Positions 48,241 through 59,537 of a stretch of DNA of 64,000 nucleotides are shown in pieces. Every line of letters begins with the position of its first letter. The first letter of the stretch is position 1. This stretch comes from Apium graveolens (lineage: Eukaryota > Streptophyta > Magnoliopsida > Apiales > Apiaceae). The translations under genes were made by a program, and so were the position numbers. Location of the stretch: NCBI RefSeq assembly GCF_009905375.1, contig NC_133653.1:94414609-94478608 (forward strand), in the 5' to 3' direction. The notes below the pieces were generated by a model. That model was given only the letters and a program-made list of their open reading frames with translations, was not told the DNA's origin and searched no databases.

Positions 48241-49010
48241 TCTTTACTCATATTATCATAGAATTTTTTACATAGTGCATCATTTATTGAGCCAAATATG
48301 ATATCATCTACGTATATATTTACGAGCAATATCATCTTTTTCTTGCCTCGTAAATAAGGTTTTATCGGTTATTCCCATCTTAAATTGATTTTCTAAAAGG
48401 AACTTGCTCAACCTTTCATACTAAGCTGTTGGAGCTTGTTTCAAACCATATAGAGCTTTATATAATTTATAGACATAATCTGGATGAGTTATATCTTCAA
48501 AACTGGGAGGTTGTTTTACATATACTTCTTCTTCCAAGATCCTATTTAAGAATGCAGATTTCACATCAATTTGGTAAACTTTGAATTTTTTATGACATGC
48601 ATAGAACAATAGCATTCAAATTGATTCATTTCTTGCTACCGGTGCATATATTTCATCAAAGTCTATACCTTCCATTTGGGTATAACCTTGTGCCATTAAT
48701 CTCACTTTATTTCGAACTACGGTTCTATTTTTATCTAATTGTTTGTGAAATACCCATTCTGCACCAATTATAGAAGTATCACGAGGCTTAGGGACAAGTT
48801 CTCATATTTTATTATGAGAAAATTAGAGTAATTCCTCTTGCATAGAGGTGATCCAATCCTTGTCTAATAAAGCCTCTTTCGCGGTCTTAGAATCTATTTG
48901 AGATAGAGAACTAAGATGATTCACAACCTTTTAAACTTGTGACCGCATTTGAACTCCCTTCCTAAAGTTTCGAAAAATATTATCTAATGGATGACTTTTT
49001 ATAGTAGGAA
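48241..49010 (-). pseudogene. copia-I reverse transcriptase
   Basis: Minus strand: [13 protein letters not shown], a [19 protein letters not shown] stretch near 48680, VYQIDVKSAFLNRILEEEVY, then ALYGLKQAPTA at about 48440, a gap with frame changes and [12 protein letters not shown] near 48300 with the catalytic Asp pair. Several frameshifts and stops. Confidence 0.85.
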
Positions 49011-50240
49011 TTGCTTAGGGAAGTTCATCTTCTTTTTAATATATTTTTAATGGATTTTATGAATGGGAGTCCCGAGATCCATCTTTTTGAATTGTCGAAT
49101 AATAGTTTCAATATCATCTTGTTCGACATTTTCTTGGTCGACAAGATCTTTATATTTCGCGGGTGGTTTAATTTCATCAAATGCAGCACTCATTCGTTCT
49201 TCCACCACAAGCGACTTTAGATTAAACACTTAATAAGCTTTACTATTATTCGAGTATCCATGAAATATACCTTCATCAGATCTAGGATCAAACTTTGTAA
49301 GGTAATCTTTTAAATTTAATATGAATCATTTACTTCCGAATACTTGAAAATAGCTTAACTTTGGAGTTTTGCCAAAATAGAGCTCGTAAGGAGTCTTTGA
49401 TTTATCGATCGTAGAAAAACCCGATTAAGAATATGGCAAGCCGTTCACATAGCTTCAACCCAAAAATATTTAGGTCGACGATATTCATTTAGGATTGTGC
49501 TAGCCATTTCCGGGAGTGTTCTATTTTTCCTTTCAACCACTCCGTTTGATTTTGGAGTATATGAAGCGGAAAAATTATGTGTGATGCCATATTCATCAGG
49601 AAAGTTGGTAAAATTTGAATTCTCAAATTCTTTACCATGATCAGTCCTTATATAGACCATGGTTTTATTTTGTTGATTTTGAATCCTTTTACACAAAGAA
49701 GAAAAGGATTCAAAAGCATCACTTTTAGCTTTGAGAAATTCCATCCACGTAAATCGTGAACCTGATACAGTTAAAGCAGAGAGGAATGTCTTACAACCGT
49801 ATATGAACAACCTCCGAGACTTTGAATAGGAATTAGACCAATAAGATCCATATGTAATAGCTCGAGAGGTCTTGAGTTAGATACCATAAATTTTGCTTTA
49901 TGAGAGGCTCGAATTTGTTTACCAATTTTGCAAGCTTCACAAGTATGATCTTTATTATAATTTAACTTTGGTATACCTCATACATGGTCTTTAGTTGATA
50001 TATTCTTTATCAACTTCATGTTGGAATTCCCTAATCTTCGATGCCATATCCATGGATCATCATTTATAGTGATTAGGGCATACATTCACTTGCTTGCTCA
50101 TGTCATATGTATAGACATTTTTATTTCGAGGGCAAGTGAGGAACAATTTTCCGGATTTATCTAGAATAGAAAAATGAGTAGTGTAGAAAATTACCTTGTA
50201 TTCATTGTCACATAGTTGACTAATGAAGAGAAGATTGTAC
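49011..50240 (-). pseudogene. copia-I integrase
   Basis: Minus strand 49810-49445 holds VYIRTDHGKEFENSNFTNFP with the second catalytic Asp, then YTPKSNGVVERKNRTLPEMA with the catalytic Glu. KYFWVEAM follows. The upstream zinc domain and first Asp lie in broken frames at about 50080-49830. The linker with EERMSAAFDEIKPPAKYKDL lies near 49200. Confidence 0.8.
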
Positions 50241-50465
50241 TTTAATCAGGTGATTATTTGAATGTCGGAAATTTTAACTTTACCTTTTCTGATATCTCTA
50301 ATACCGACAATATTTCCTTTGCTATTATCTCCAAATGTCATGCTCCCCGCGGTGACCATTATAATGTTGTTCAAGAGTGACTTATTTCCGGTCATATGTC
50401 TTGAACACCCACTATCAAGGTACCATTTATCATGTTTTGCGGAAAGACAAACCTACAAAAATGAT
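50241..50465 (-). pseudogene. copia-I protease, last part before truncation
   Basis: Minus strand: KWYLDSGCSRHMTGNKSLLN near 50435-50375, with an intact D-S-G active-site motif, then MTFGDNSKGNIVGI. Protein similarity ends at about 50465. No gag lies upstream; about 20 bases further a gypsy-like LTR begins, so gag may have been pushed out of the window by that insertion. Confidence 0.8.
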
Positions 50466-50484
50466 TAATTAAATTTATAGGTAT

Positions 50485-51703
50485 TGTAATGATTGGGAAA
50501 TTACGCTTGTATTATATCGTAATAAAGATAAATTATGTGTTTCATTATGTCATTTATGTGTACTTAGCTATAAAATCATAACTGCTACGTGCTATATGTA
50601 TACTGTATTGTCCAGATATTTTCAGGGTATTTTTTGGATATTTTATTTCGTATTTAAAGCCTTTGTACCAAAGGTTATACGACCCGAACTATGTTTTAAT
50701 AGATGATAATTCAAATAAAATAATTGGTCTTGTTTTCCCTAGGACGGCTTGTACCATCGCGTTATTCTAAATATCTAAATATTTTATAAATTTTCTCATT
50801 TCGCAAAAAATGACTTTTCCGGGCCCCATTGGGTGTTAAAAACCCCACAAGAATCACATTTTTATTTTTATAAAATTATAGGACTTTCAAATATACCATT
50901 TCTTTGCATTTTTAATTATTCACAATTTTTGGGAATTTTTGACATATATATTGTATCTATAAAATATTTAAAAATTAAAATTTAATACTCAAAAATTATA
51001 AAATTAGGGGCCAATTAATTTTAATTAGGAGTATTAATATTATTACTATAAATAGCCTAATTTTTATTTAATTAATTATAATTAATAATTAAAAATCAGA
51101 AAAATCAGATAATTCTCTGAAATTCTGGTAGGATCTTTGCAATCGGGTTAAAGAATCAAACCGTGATTTCAAGCTGATTTCTGCATTAAATCGAGTGATT
51201 CAAGTACTCAAATCAAAGGTTTTGATCTGTTCTTTCTGTTTCAACCATCAATTTCATGTTTTAAATCGTATATTTTGATTTCCGATTTCTAGGGTTTATG
51301 TTCGAATGGGTCTTTTTGATTCTAGGGTTATTAGGATGATTTGATGATTGATATAGCTTTATATGATGATTTCTGATTGATTCATGGTATTTAATTGAAC
51401 GAACGATTCCTAGACAGTAAAGTTTGATTGTTAGGGTTTATGTCAAATTTTGTTTTATATGTTTTTAATTTTTATGAATATTTGGTTCCTTAGATGTTAG
51501 GGCTTTGATTATACAGTGTTCAAGCTTTGATTTGCACTATAGAACGTGACGTTTCATGTACAAACGAAGACAATCGTTCTTTCACCGGAGATGGAGTTGA
51601 TTTGATCGGAGTTGGAGCTCTGAGGGTTATTCTGAGATGTTATGGCCAGAGTTAGATTGCTAAGATGATTTGGAATGAAAACCCTGAGAAAACCACATCA
51701 AAC
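50485..51703 (+). repeat. gypsy-J LTR-like fragment
   Basis: It begins TGTAATGATTGGGA, like the element-strand start of the gypsy-A and solo LTRs (TGTAATATCTGGGA for the solo LTR). A TATA box (CTATAAATAG) lies near 51043. The following transcribed-like region resembles plant gypsy LTRs in style. It is cut at 51703 by the start of copia-E. No second end is present in the window, so the call rests on one edge and general likeness. Confidence 0.4.
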
Positions 51704-53097
51704 TGTTAGTGTTTGTGCCCTAGAGACAATACTATGATGTTTTAGTTTAAGACATTAGGATTATTAATGTTTATGTTCTATCGATCATTCTCTTTATAAT
51801 TTATTAATTCTTAATTTACTGCGATATAAATGTTAGATTAATAAATGTCCTTGGAATATGATATGCAATTTTATATCTCTAAGTACGTGACTTAGAAATG
51901 AGATTATGAGAATAGTATCAATATTCCTAAAGGTCCCTAGTCGAGTATTATTATTAAGGGACAATAATAATGTATTAAGACTGGTGTGTTTGTTGACTGA
52001 TGATCACATCTCATTGATCATAGGTATAGTGATACTAAAGTAAAAAATACAGGAAGATGTATATGTACATGGTGCTAGACAGACCCAATGTGAGATTCTA
52101 CATGTCTGTTGTGTCATAAGTAATTCTCACAGTGATAATGATGTAATGGTCCTTAGACCTGAAGTTATTATATTTCTATACGAGAATTAATATACATTGA
52201 TTCCACTAAAAGTTATCCTTGACCGGGTAATGATAAAAGTGGACATTGGGTATATTATGAATCGTATAAGAAATATGAATGATCTAGATGGGATTTAACC
52301 CTCCTATTTTAGGAGTGATATTATTGGCCTCTTGTGTGAGCTAGACTATATATGAAATGTGTGGCCACGCTCAAATGTTGATTTGATATGATAGTCTACT
52401 CATTGATCAAGGAAACTTGGATTAAACTATGATGAGGATGACACATTACATGCCTCTAGTTTAATCTATAATATTTAGTTAAAGGGATTATATTACGTTG
52501 TACATTATTCACAAAAGGTTTAATCGATCACCGATTCAATTTTTATTACTTGGGTAGCAATAATGTATTACTAGATGCCGCTTATTGTTTACAATTTTAA
52601 ATTAGATTTAAAATTCGTTGCCAACGTAATAATAACCTATAGGGTCACACACTAAGACTGCTTGAAGAATTATTTAATTTAAATTGGATTTAAATTATTT
52701 TAAAGTAATTCGAATTATTTATAATATTAATTAAGTATGACTTAATTAATTAGATAAATATTGATATTCAAATTTACTAATATTAATTATGAAATTTATT
52801 TGTTAAATAATTAAGTGAGACTTAATTATAATACAAATAAGAATTTTGAATTAATAATAACTCCTAATTAGTTAAAAGTTATAATTCGTTTTTCTACTCT
52901 CTATATAATATCTCTTGTGTGGCTGATTTTGCAAGCAAGACTTTTATAAAACCCTAGCCACCAAGGGAGAAGATGGAGAGAGAAAGAAAAAAATAAGTTT
53001 GTGCTAGTACACATTCAATCCTTGAGTTCAAGCATTCGTGTGGATACCGATAGAGCGTAGATCGTGAGAGCGGGATGCGTGGTGATAAAATCTGGTA
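51704..53097 (+). repeat. copia-E 5' LTR, truncated by copia-F
   Basis: Starts TGTTAGTGTTTGTGCCC and includes ATAACCTATAGGGTCACACA near 52630 and AACCCTAGCCACCAAGG near 52950, followed by GTGTGGATACCGATAGAG. The last block lines up with GGTGGATACCGGTGGAG in the copia-C LTR, which has about 110 more bases before its end. The LTR therefore seems broken at 53097 by copia-F, and its remainder should lie just after 59537. Confidence 0.6.
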
Positions 53098-53126
53098 TGC
53101 AATTTGATTATGGATTTGTGAGGGAT
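53098..53126 (+). repeat. 29-base copy of copia-F internal 3' end outside its 5' LTR
   Basis: TGCAATTTGATTATGG... through GTGAGGGAT is the same as 58505-58533, the polypurine-tract side of the 3' LTR, with one mismatch. It sits directly before the 5' LTR, where host DNA is expected. Confidence 0.85.
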
Positions 53127-54103
53127 TGTTAGAAAATGGAAAGTTTGAGGCATATTTTATATATGTTCTTGATATGATTTCTGGAAGCTAACACTTGGAG
53201 GTTGTTCCTTGACATGAGGACTTAAACTTTCATATTTGGATCTAAGACATTTTCTTAGTGGAATCCATGAATATATTGCGACAAAGTTGCTTGTTTGAAA
53301 TGGGTTATGGGGATTTTGTCCCACATTGATATTGTAAAAGAAAGATATTGAGTTTATATAGCATCTTGTGTTAGTGTTGTTTACAACTACTAGCATAGGT
53401 GGAATGCTTATGTGGCCTAGTGCTAGTGGGAACTCTTATATTTTTCTTTTCTATTACAAGTATAATTATTTATATTGATTATTTAATTATTAATATAAAA
53501 TATATTGAGTAAGGATTATTTTAATCATACTCTGAATATATTTTGTAATATTAATGTTAATTAATCAGGATATAATATAAATAATAAGGAAAACCCATTT
53601 TTTTTACTTTTTCTGTTTTATTACTTGGTGTACCACATCGAGTAAAATAGAAGAAGAGTAACTTGAGATGCCTATATATTGAGAGGTACACTTGAGATAA
53701 ATATGACACAAGTCTCGGTGCCTACCTCCCAAACATATATGAGTTGCGTAGGTTTTATGGGCAAACTGAGGTGCGAGTCGCCATTGATCATTGTTGTTTT
53801 ATCCTGGAAGCGATATTGTTGCATTCCATCACAGCTTAAGTGGGGGGCAATAATCTCTTCAAGAACAGTCAAGTCCTCTTAAAGGGTTTGGCGACTCAGC
53901 TGTTGTGTTCTTCTTCTTATCAGAATTTCAAAAGCGATAAGAGATAAGTTTTCTTTACTTTCTTTGTCAATTACAGTCTTTATAGTTTTTTATTGCCTTC
54001 GTATTTTGTTTCGTTAGTTGGTTATTTGGTTATTTGCCTTGTTCTTTTTATTGTATATATATAACTGCCCATTGTTGCTGTGTAGTTAGAATTATACCCA
54101 ACA
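53127..54103 (+). repeat. copia-F 5' LTR
   Basis: 977 bp, TGTTAGAAAATGG...ACCCAACA. Partner of 58534-59537 with low divergence. It lacks a 26-base segment found in the 3' LTR near 59200-59228. Confidence 0.9.
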
Positions 54104-54143
54104 ATCTTGAAGAGATTATAGTTATATATAGTTAATTAGCAAG

Positions 54144-55100
54144 ATGGTGAACGAAAGTTGTGATGTTCCTAAAACTGTTGAGACTGGTTCTGGTTCTGGT
54201 GGTACTACTACCATTGACCAGACCACGTATCGTTTCCCCAGCCAATTGATTTATCGGGTATGCCTAATAAATTTAGTGGTGGAGCTTCTTTTTCTCATTG
54301 GCAGAGAAAAAAATTGAAATTCTGGTTAACGATTAAGGGTCTATGGTTAGTGGTACAGTATGATCCTCCTGGGTTGGATCAAGAGAAAGCTGAATCTGTT
54401 AAGGTTTATGCTTTATGGGCTGAGAAGGATAGGGTGGCCAGGGCAGCCATTTTGGCAGCCTTGGAGAACACCTTGTTCGATGTTTATTCATCAGATGCCT
54501 GTACTGCTAAAGTCTTATGGGATAAGTTGGACCAAACCCATAATACTGATTCTTAAGGTCTTGAGAAGTATTATGTGGCTAGGTTTCTTGATTTCAAGTT
54601 GGTGGATGGGAGATCCATGCTCGAACAGGTTCATGAGTTTGAGATGTTGGTTCATGCTTTGGGTGAGTCCGATATGGTCTTTCCTGAGAAGTTTCGAGTG
54701 ATGTCTGTGATTGAAAAGCTCCCTAAGTCATGGGAAGAGTTTGCTCTCTCCCTGAAAAGACAGAAAGGAGAGATCACATGGACTAAGTTGATGTTGGACA
54801 TCTCTGTACAGGAGCAGCACAAGTCCAAACAGGGATATGTGTTGCCTGTGGAACATGGGAGCTCGAAGGTGAATGTAGTGACTGTAGGACAGAAAAGAAA
54901 GGTAGTCACTAAGAAGGGTAACACTAAACCTGACAAGAACAAGGCTAAGAAACCAAAGGCGAACAAACCATGTTGGTCTTGTGGACAGGTTGGTCATTGG
55001 AGCAAGGACTGTCCAAGTAAGAAAGCTAAGAAAGCTGGAGTGGTAGCTCAAGCAAATACTGTGCTTGGACTTGGAACCAGGAGTGGGCCAGTAGCTAACA
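54144..55100 (+). pseudogene. copia-F gag
   Basis: Met at 54144 (MVNESCDVPKT), a Gly/Ser-rich start, a frameshift near 54236, then MPNKFSGGASFSHWQRKKLK and LEKYYVARFLDFKLVDGRSM around a TAA at 54554. The capsid region continues (FRVMSVIEKLPKSWEEFALS) to a basic segment and one CCHC knuckle, CWSCGQVGHWSKDC, near 54970-55012. One stop and one frameshift separate it from function. It is fused in frame to protease. Confidence 0.85.
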
Positions 55101-55522
55101 TTGTCATTGGTGAGGTTGTTGCCTCTGGAACCGATGACGGGTATGTTACTTACAACCCTGTACTAATTTCCACTGATCTGTCACATGAGTGGTTGATTGG
55201 TACTGGAGCTAATGTACATATTTTTGCTGATATTAGCTTGTTTGTATCTTATCAACAGAGTCATGGAGTGACAGTGATGACGGGGAATGCTATTGTTGCA
55301 CAAGTACTTAGAATAGGAAACGTGGACCTGAAGTTTGCTTCTGAGCGGATTTTATCTCTCACTAGAGTGCATCATGTTCCCTCTATTCGTAGAAATATTA
55401 TAAATGGAAGTTATTTAGTTAAAAACGGCTTTGAACTTTCTTTAAAGTGTAATAAAGTAGTTATTATTCATACTGGTACATTCTTTGGCAAGGGTTACTT
55501 GTCTGATGGTTTTTTTAAATAA
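55101..55522 (+). pseudogene. copia-F protease
   Basis: Continues the gag frame. The active site reads WLIGTGANVHIF near 55190-55226 where the family has D-T-G-A: the catalytic Asp is Gly. The rest is well kept (VTVMTGNAIVAQVLRIGNVD, VHHVPSIRRNIINGSYLVKN). The frame ends at 55522 because of a one-base shift near 55520; integrase continues in the next frame. Confidence 0.85.
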
Positions 55523-55536
55523 ATGTTGAACCCGTT

Positions 55537-56745
55537 TTGGGTGGTTTTATTAATGATAGTGTTGCACCTTCTGTTAATTGTGTAGAATCATCTGATTTGT
55601 GGCACTTACGACTTGGTCATTTAAATTTTGGAGCTCTAAAGAATATGTTGAATTTAGAGTTGATTCCAAAGTACTCCATTGATAAGAAATCTAAGTGTCA
55701 AGTGTGTGTAACTGCTAAACAAACAAGGAAACCCTTTCATAATGTTGTTAGGGATTCAGACTTGTTAGATTTAGTGCACTCAGACATATGTGAATTTGGT
55801 GGTGTGTTGAGTAAGGATCACTATAGATATTTCATTACCTTTATAGATGATTGTAGTAGATATTGTTATGTTTATTCGCTTAAACATAAGGATGAAGCAC
55901 TAGATAAATTCATTATGTATAAAAATGAAGCTGAAACACAAATTGGCAAAGTACTTAAACGTTTGAGGTCTGATAGAGGTGGTGAGTATACGAGTATCTT
56001 GTTTAATGAATTTTGCGCAAGCAATGGTATAGTTCATGAGGTTACTCCACCATACACACCTGAGTCTAATGGGGTGGCAGAACAAAAGAACAGGACTTTT
56101 AAAGACATGATTAACAGTATGCTAATTAATTCTCGGTTGCCCAAGTACATGTTGGGAGATGCTCTGAATACGGCTTCCAATATTCTAAATAGAGTCTCTC
56201 TGAAACATATGGACAAGACACCATATGAATTATGGAGAAAGTGTATGACAAGTTTGAGTTATCTTCGTGTGTGGGGGTGCCTTGCTAAGGTGCTTGTCCC
56301 TGAACACAAGAAAAAGAAACTGGGTCCGAAAACTGCTGATTGTATCTTTCTGGGCTATCTTGAAACCAAAACTGCTATGAGATTTTTAGTATTAAAATCT
56401 TACATAGATGGTATTGTGGCGAATATGATAGTTGAGTTTCGTGATGCAACTTTCTTTGAGGAAGTATTCCCTATGAAGACTGGTATACCTTTGGGTAGTT
56501 CTAAGGATGATCTCACTCACACATCGACTTCTATTCCTGATCATGTGGAAAAGATGACAAATGTGGGGGTGAATCCTGGTAATAGCTCCACTCCTAATGA
56601 AGTAGAGGAACCTAGAAGGAGTAAGCGTGCAAAGGGAGTCAAGGACTTTGGAAGTGACTTTATCACTTACAATATCGAGGATGAGCCTTTAATTTCCGTC
56701 AAGCCAAGGATTCTTCGGAGTCAAGGCATTGGAAAGGTGTTGTAA
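55537..56745 (+). pseudogene. copia-F integrase
   Basis: 402 codons without a stop. Zinc domain: LRLGHLNFGALKNM, then CQVCVTAKQTRK. Catalytic core: LVHSDICEFGG, RLRSDRGGEYTS and PYTPESNGVAEQKNRTFKDM, giving the D-D-E set. C-terminal: YELWRKCMTSLSYLRVWGCL and DCIFLGYLETKTAMRFLVLK, then a linker with EPRRSKRAKGVKDFGSD. It is open through the whole domain set, so the integrase part itself could be translated. A one-base shift near 56700 separates it from RT. Confidence 0.9.
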
Positions 56746-58262
56746 AGAGTGAAATTGACTTAATTGTTTCAAACGGAATATGTGAGTTAGTTGATCTCCC
56801 TCCTGGGTGTTCTACTATTGGATGTAAATGGATCTTCAAGAGGAAGCTAAACCCTGATGGCTCAATAGATAAGTACAAGGCTAGGCTAGTTGTTAAGGGC
56901 TTTAGGCAAAGGGAAGGCATTGATTATTTTGATATATATTCTCCAGTTTCCCAAATGACAACAATCAGAATGCTTATTACATTGGCTTCCCTACATGGTC
57001 TTATAATCCATCAAATGGATATAAAGACAGCTTTTCTTCATGGTGACCTTGAAGAAGAGATTTATATGGTTCAACCTGAGGGATTTGTTGCTTCTGGTAA
57101 TGAGAGGAAAGTATGTAGACTATTCAAGTCCATCTATGGCCTTAAACAAGCACCTATAGACTGGCATAAAAAGTTTAATAAAACTGTTTTAGACTTCGAG
57201 TTTTTAATTAATTAAAGTGACAAGTGTGTCAACTATAAGGTTAGAGGTAATGAGTGTGTGATCGTGTGCTTGTATGTAGATGACATCTTGTTGTTTGGAA
57301 CCAATACTGAGATTATTAACGAGATAAAGAGTTTCTTGAAGAGGCACTTTGAGATGAAGGATATGGGTGAGGCTAGTATGATTCTTGGGATCAAGTTGAC
57401 TCAGTCAACTGATGGAATAACTTTGTCACAGTCTCATTATATAGATAAATCTATACTTGAGAAGTACGGTTATTCAAATTGTAGAATCGCTAGTACACCA
57501 TATGATTCAAAAGTTGCCTTAGTCAAGAATAGTTCAGGATTTCCTGTTTCTCAGTTAAGGTATTCTCAGATTATTCGGAGTTTGTAATATCTTGCTAATG
57601 TGACTAGGCCATATATTTCTTATTATGTGTCTAAGTTGGCTAGATATACAAGCTTTCCAAACAAGACTCATTGAGAGGCACTGGATAGAGTTCTTAGATA
57701 TCTGAAGGGAACTATTTCCCTTGGCTTGCATTACCGGAGATTTCCGGGGGTACTCGAGGGGTACAGTGATGCAAGTTGGATAGCTAAGAAATCTGGTTCC
57801 AATGGAGTGACTGGATATGTGTTTACCCTTGCGGGTGGAGCAGTTTCCTGGAAGTCATCTAGACAGACTTTGATTACTCGGTCTACTTTTGAGGCTGAGT
57901 TGTGTGCACTTGATGCCACGGGGATGGAGGCTGAATGGTTACATGGACTCACGAGTATGTTACCTGTAGTAAGCAAGCCACTTCCTGCCATTTCTGTTCA
58001 TTGTGATAGTCGTACAACTATCGACAAAGTCAGAAGTGTAAAGTATAATGCTACAACAAAGAGACACATCCAAGTTAGACTAAAGTCTATAAGTGGTCTT
58101 GCATCTGATAGGATTATTGCTATAGAGTTCATAGGAACTCAGGATAATATAGCTGATCCGTTGACTAAAGGGCTTGAGCATGCTATAGTCCTTAAGTCGA
58201 GGTTGGGGATGAGACTGGTAACCCATCATAATTCATCAACAGCGGGAACCCAATACACCTGA
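56746..58262 (+). pseudogene. copia-F reverse transcriptase and RNase H
   Basis: RT: YKARLVVKGFRQREGIDYFD, IHQMDIKTAFLHGDLEEEIY, SIYGLKQAPIDWHKKF and the catalytic CLYVDDILLFGTN near 57268. RNase H: VLEGYSDASWIAKKSGSNG with its Asp, VSWKSSRQTLITRSTFEAEL and VHCDSRTTIDKVRS, ending IADPLTKGLEHAIVLKS. Three stops interrupt (TAA about 57213, TAA 57585, TGA 57673); otherwise one frame to 58262. All catalytic motifs are present. Confidence 0.9.
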
Positions 58263-58533
58263 GAGGAGATCCCTCGAAGTGTATTCAATGTGGTAATAAC
58301 AAGTTGTAAGGATGAATTGGTAGTACCTCTACCATATACATTTAGAAACTTATATATCTGAGTCTATCCCCTATAAATCTTAAGAGGTACTTGAACTGCT
58401 AGTTAGCAAGAGTTATTTGAACTCTAAATGGGGTCAAGTCATTTGACGAGATGATAGCAGTATATCTATGGAGATGCCCGGCTAAGTGAATGTAATTGTG
58501 TGGTTGCAATTTGATTATGGATTTGTGGGGGAT
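58263..58533 (+). other. copia-F 3' untranslated region and polypurine tract
   Basis: 270 bases after RNase H ending ATTTGTGGGGGAT, the purine tract for plus-strand priming. No frame. The last 29 bases recur before the 5' LTR. Confidence 0.75.
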
Positions 58534-59537
58534 TGTTAGAAAATGGAAAGTTTGAGCTATAATTTATATATATATTTGATATGATTTCCGGAAGCTAACA
58601 CTTGGATGTTGTTCCTTGACATGAGGACTTAAACTTTCATATTTGGATCTAAGACATTTTCTTAGTGGAATCCATGAATATATTGCGATAGAGTTGCTTG
58701 TTTGAAATGGGTTATGGGGATTTTTTCCCACATTGATATTGTAAAAGAAAGATATTGAGTTTATATAGCATCTTGTGTTAGTGTTGTTTACAACTACTAA
58801 CATAAGTGGCATGCTTGTGTGGCCTAGTGCTAGTGGGAACTCTTATATGTTTCTTTTCTATTACAAGTTTAATTATTTATATTGATTATTTAATTATTAA
58901 TATAAAATATATTGAGTAAGGATTATTTTAATATACTCTGAATATATTTTGTAATATTAATATTAATTAATCAGGATATAATATAAATAATAAGAACAAC
59001 CCATTTTATTTACTTGTTCTGTTTTATTACTTGGTGTACCACATCGAGTAAAATAGAAGAAGAGTAACTTGAGATGCCTATATATTGAGATGTACACTTG
59101 AGATAAATATGACACAAGTCTCGGTGCGTACCTCACAAACATATATGAGTTGCATAGGTTTTATGGGCAAACTGAGGTGCGGGTCACCGTTGATCATTGT
59201 TGGTTCTGTGGCCAGATTGATCTGTTGTTGTTTTATCCTGGAAGCGATATTGCTGCATTCCATCACAGCTTAAGTGGGGGGCAATAATCTCTTCAAGAAC
59301 AGTCAAGTCCCCTTGAAGGGTTTGACAACTCAGCTGTTGTGTTCTTCTTCTTATCAGAATTTGGAAAGCAATAAGAGATAAGTTTTCTTTACTTTCTTTG
59401 TCAATTACAGTCTTTATAGTTTTTTATTACCTTCATATTTTGTTTCATTGGTTGGTTATTTGGTTATTTGCCTTGTTCTTATTATTGTATATATATAACT
59501 GCCCATTGTTGCTGTGTAGTTGGAATTATACCCAACA
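58534..59537 (+). repeat. copia-F 3' LTR
   Basis: 1004 bp, same ends as 53127-54103. A 26-base stretch around GGTTCTGTGGCCAGATTGATC is present only here; it shares GATTGATC-like words with its surroundings and may be a local duplication or may have been lost in the other copy. Confidence 0.9.

Larger units (their letters stand above)
53127..59537 (+). mobile_element. copia-F: best-preserved Ty1/copia element here
   Basis: 6.4 kb, plus strand, with LTRs of 977 and 1004 bp and gag-protease-integrase-RT-RNase H in the copia order. Damage is limited to about three frameshifts (near 54236, 55520 and 56700) and four stops (54554, about 57213, 57585, 57673), plus a lost protease Asp. No initiator-Met primer site follows the 5' LTR. 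I see no clean target duplication; the right flank is ATATA. It lies inside the 5' LTR of copia-E. Confidence 0.85.

Noticed and set aside
50440..50470. Splice-acceptor-like TTTTTGTAG before the copia-I protease.
   Set aside because: Truncation by the neighbouring LTR explains the loss of gag better than an intron.
54652..55051. Minus-strand frames over copia-F gag.
   Set aside because: They are shadows of the gag-protease frame on the plus strand.
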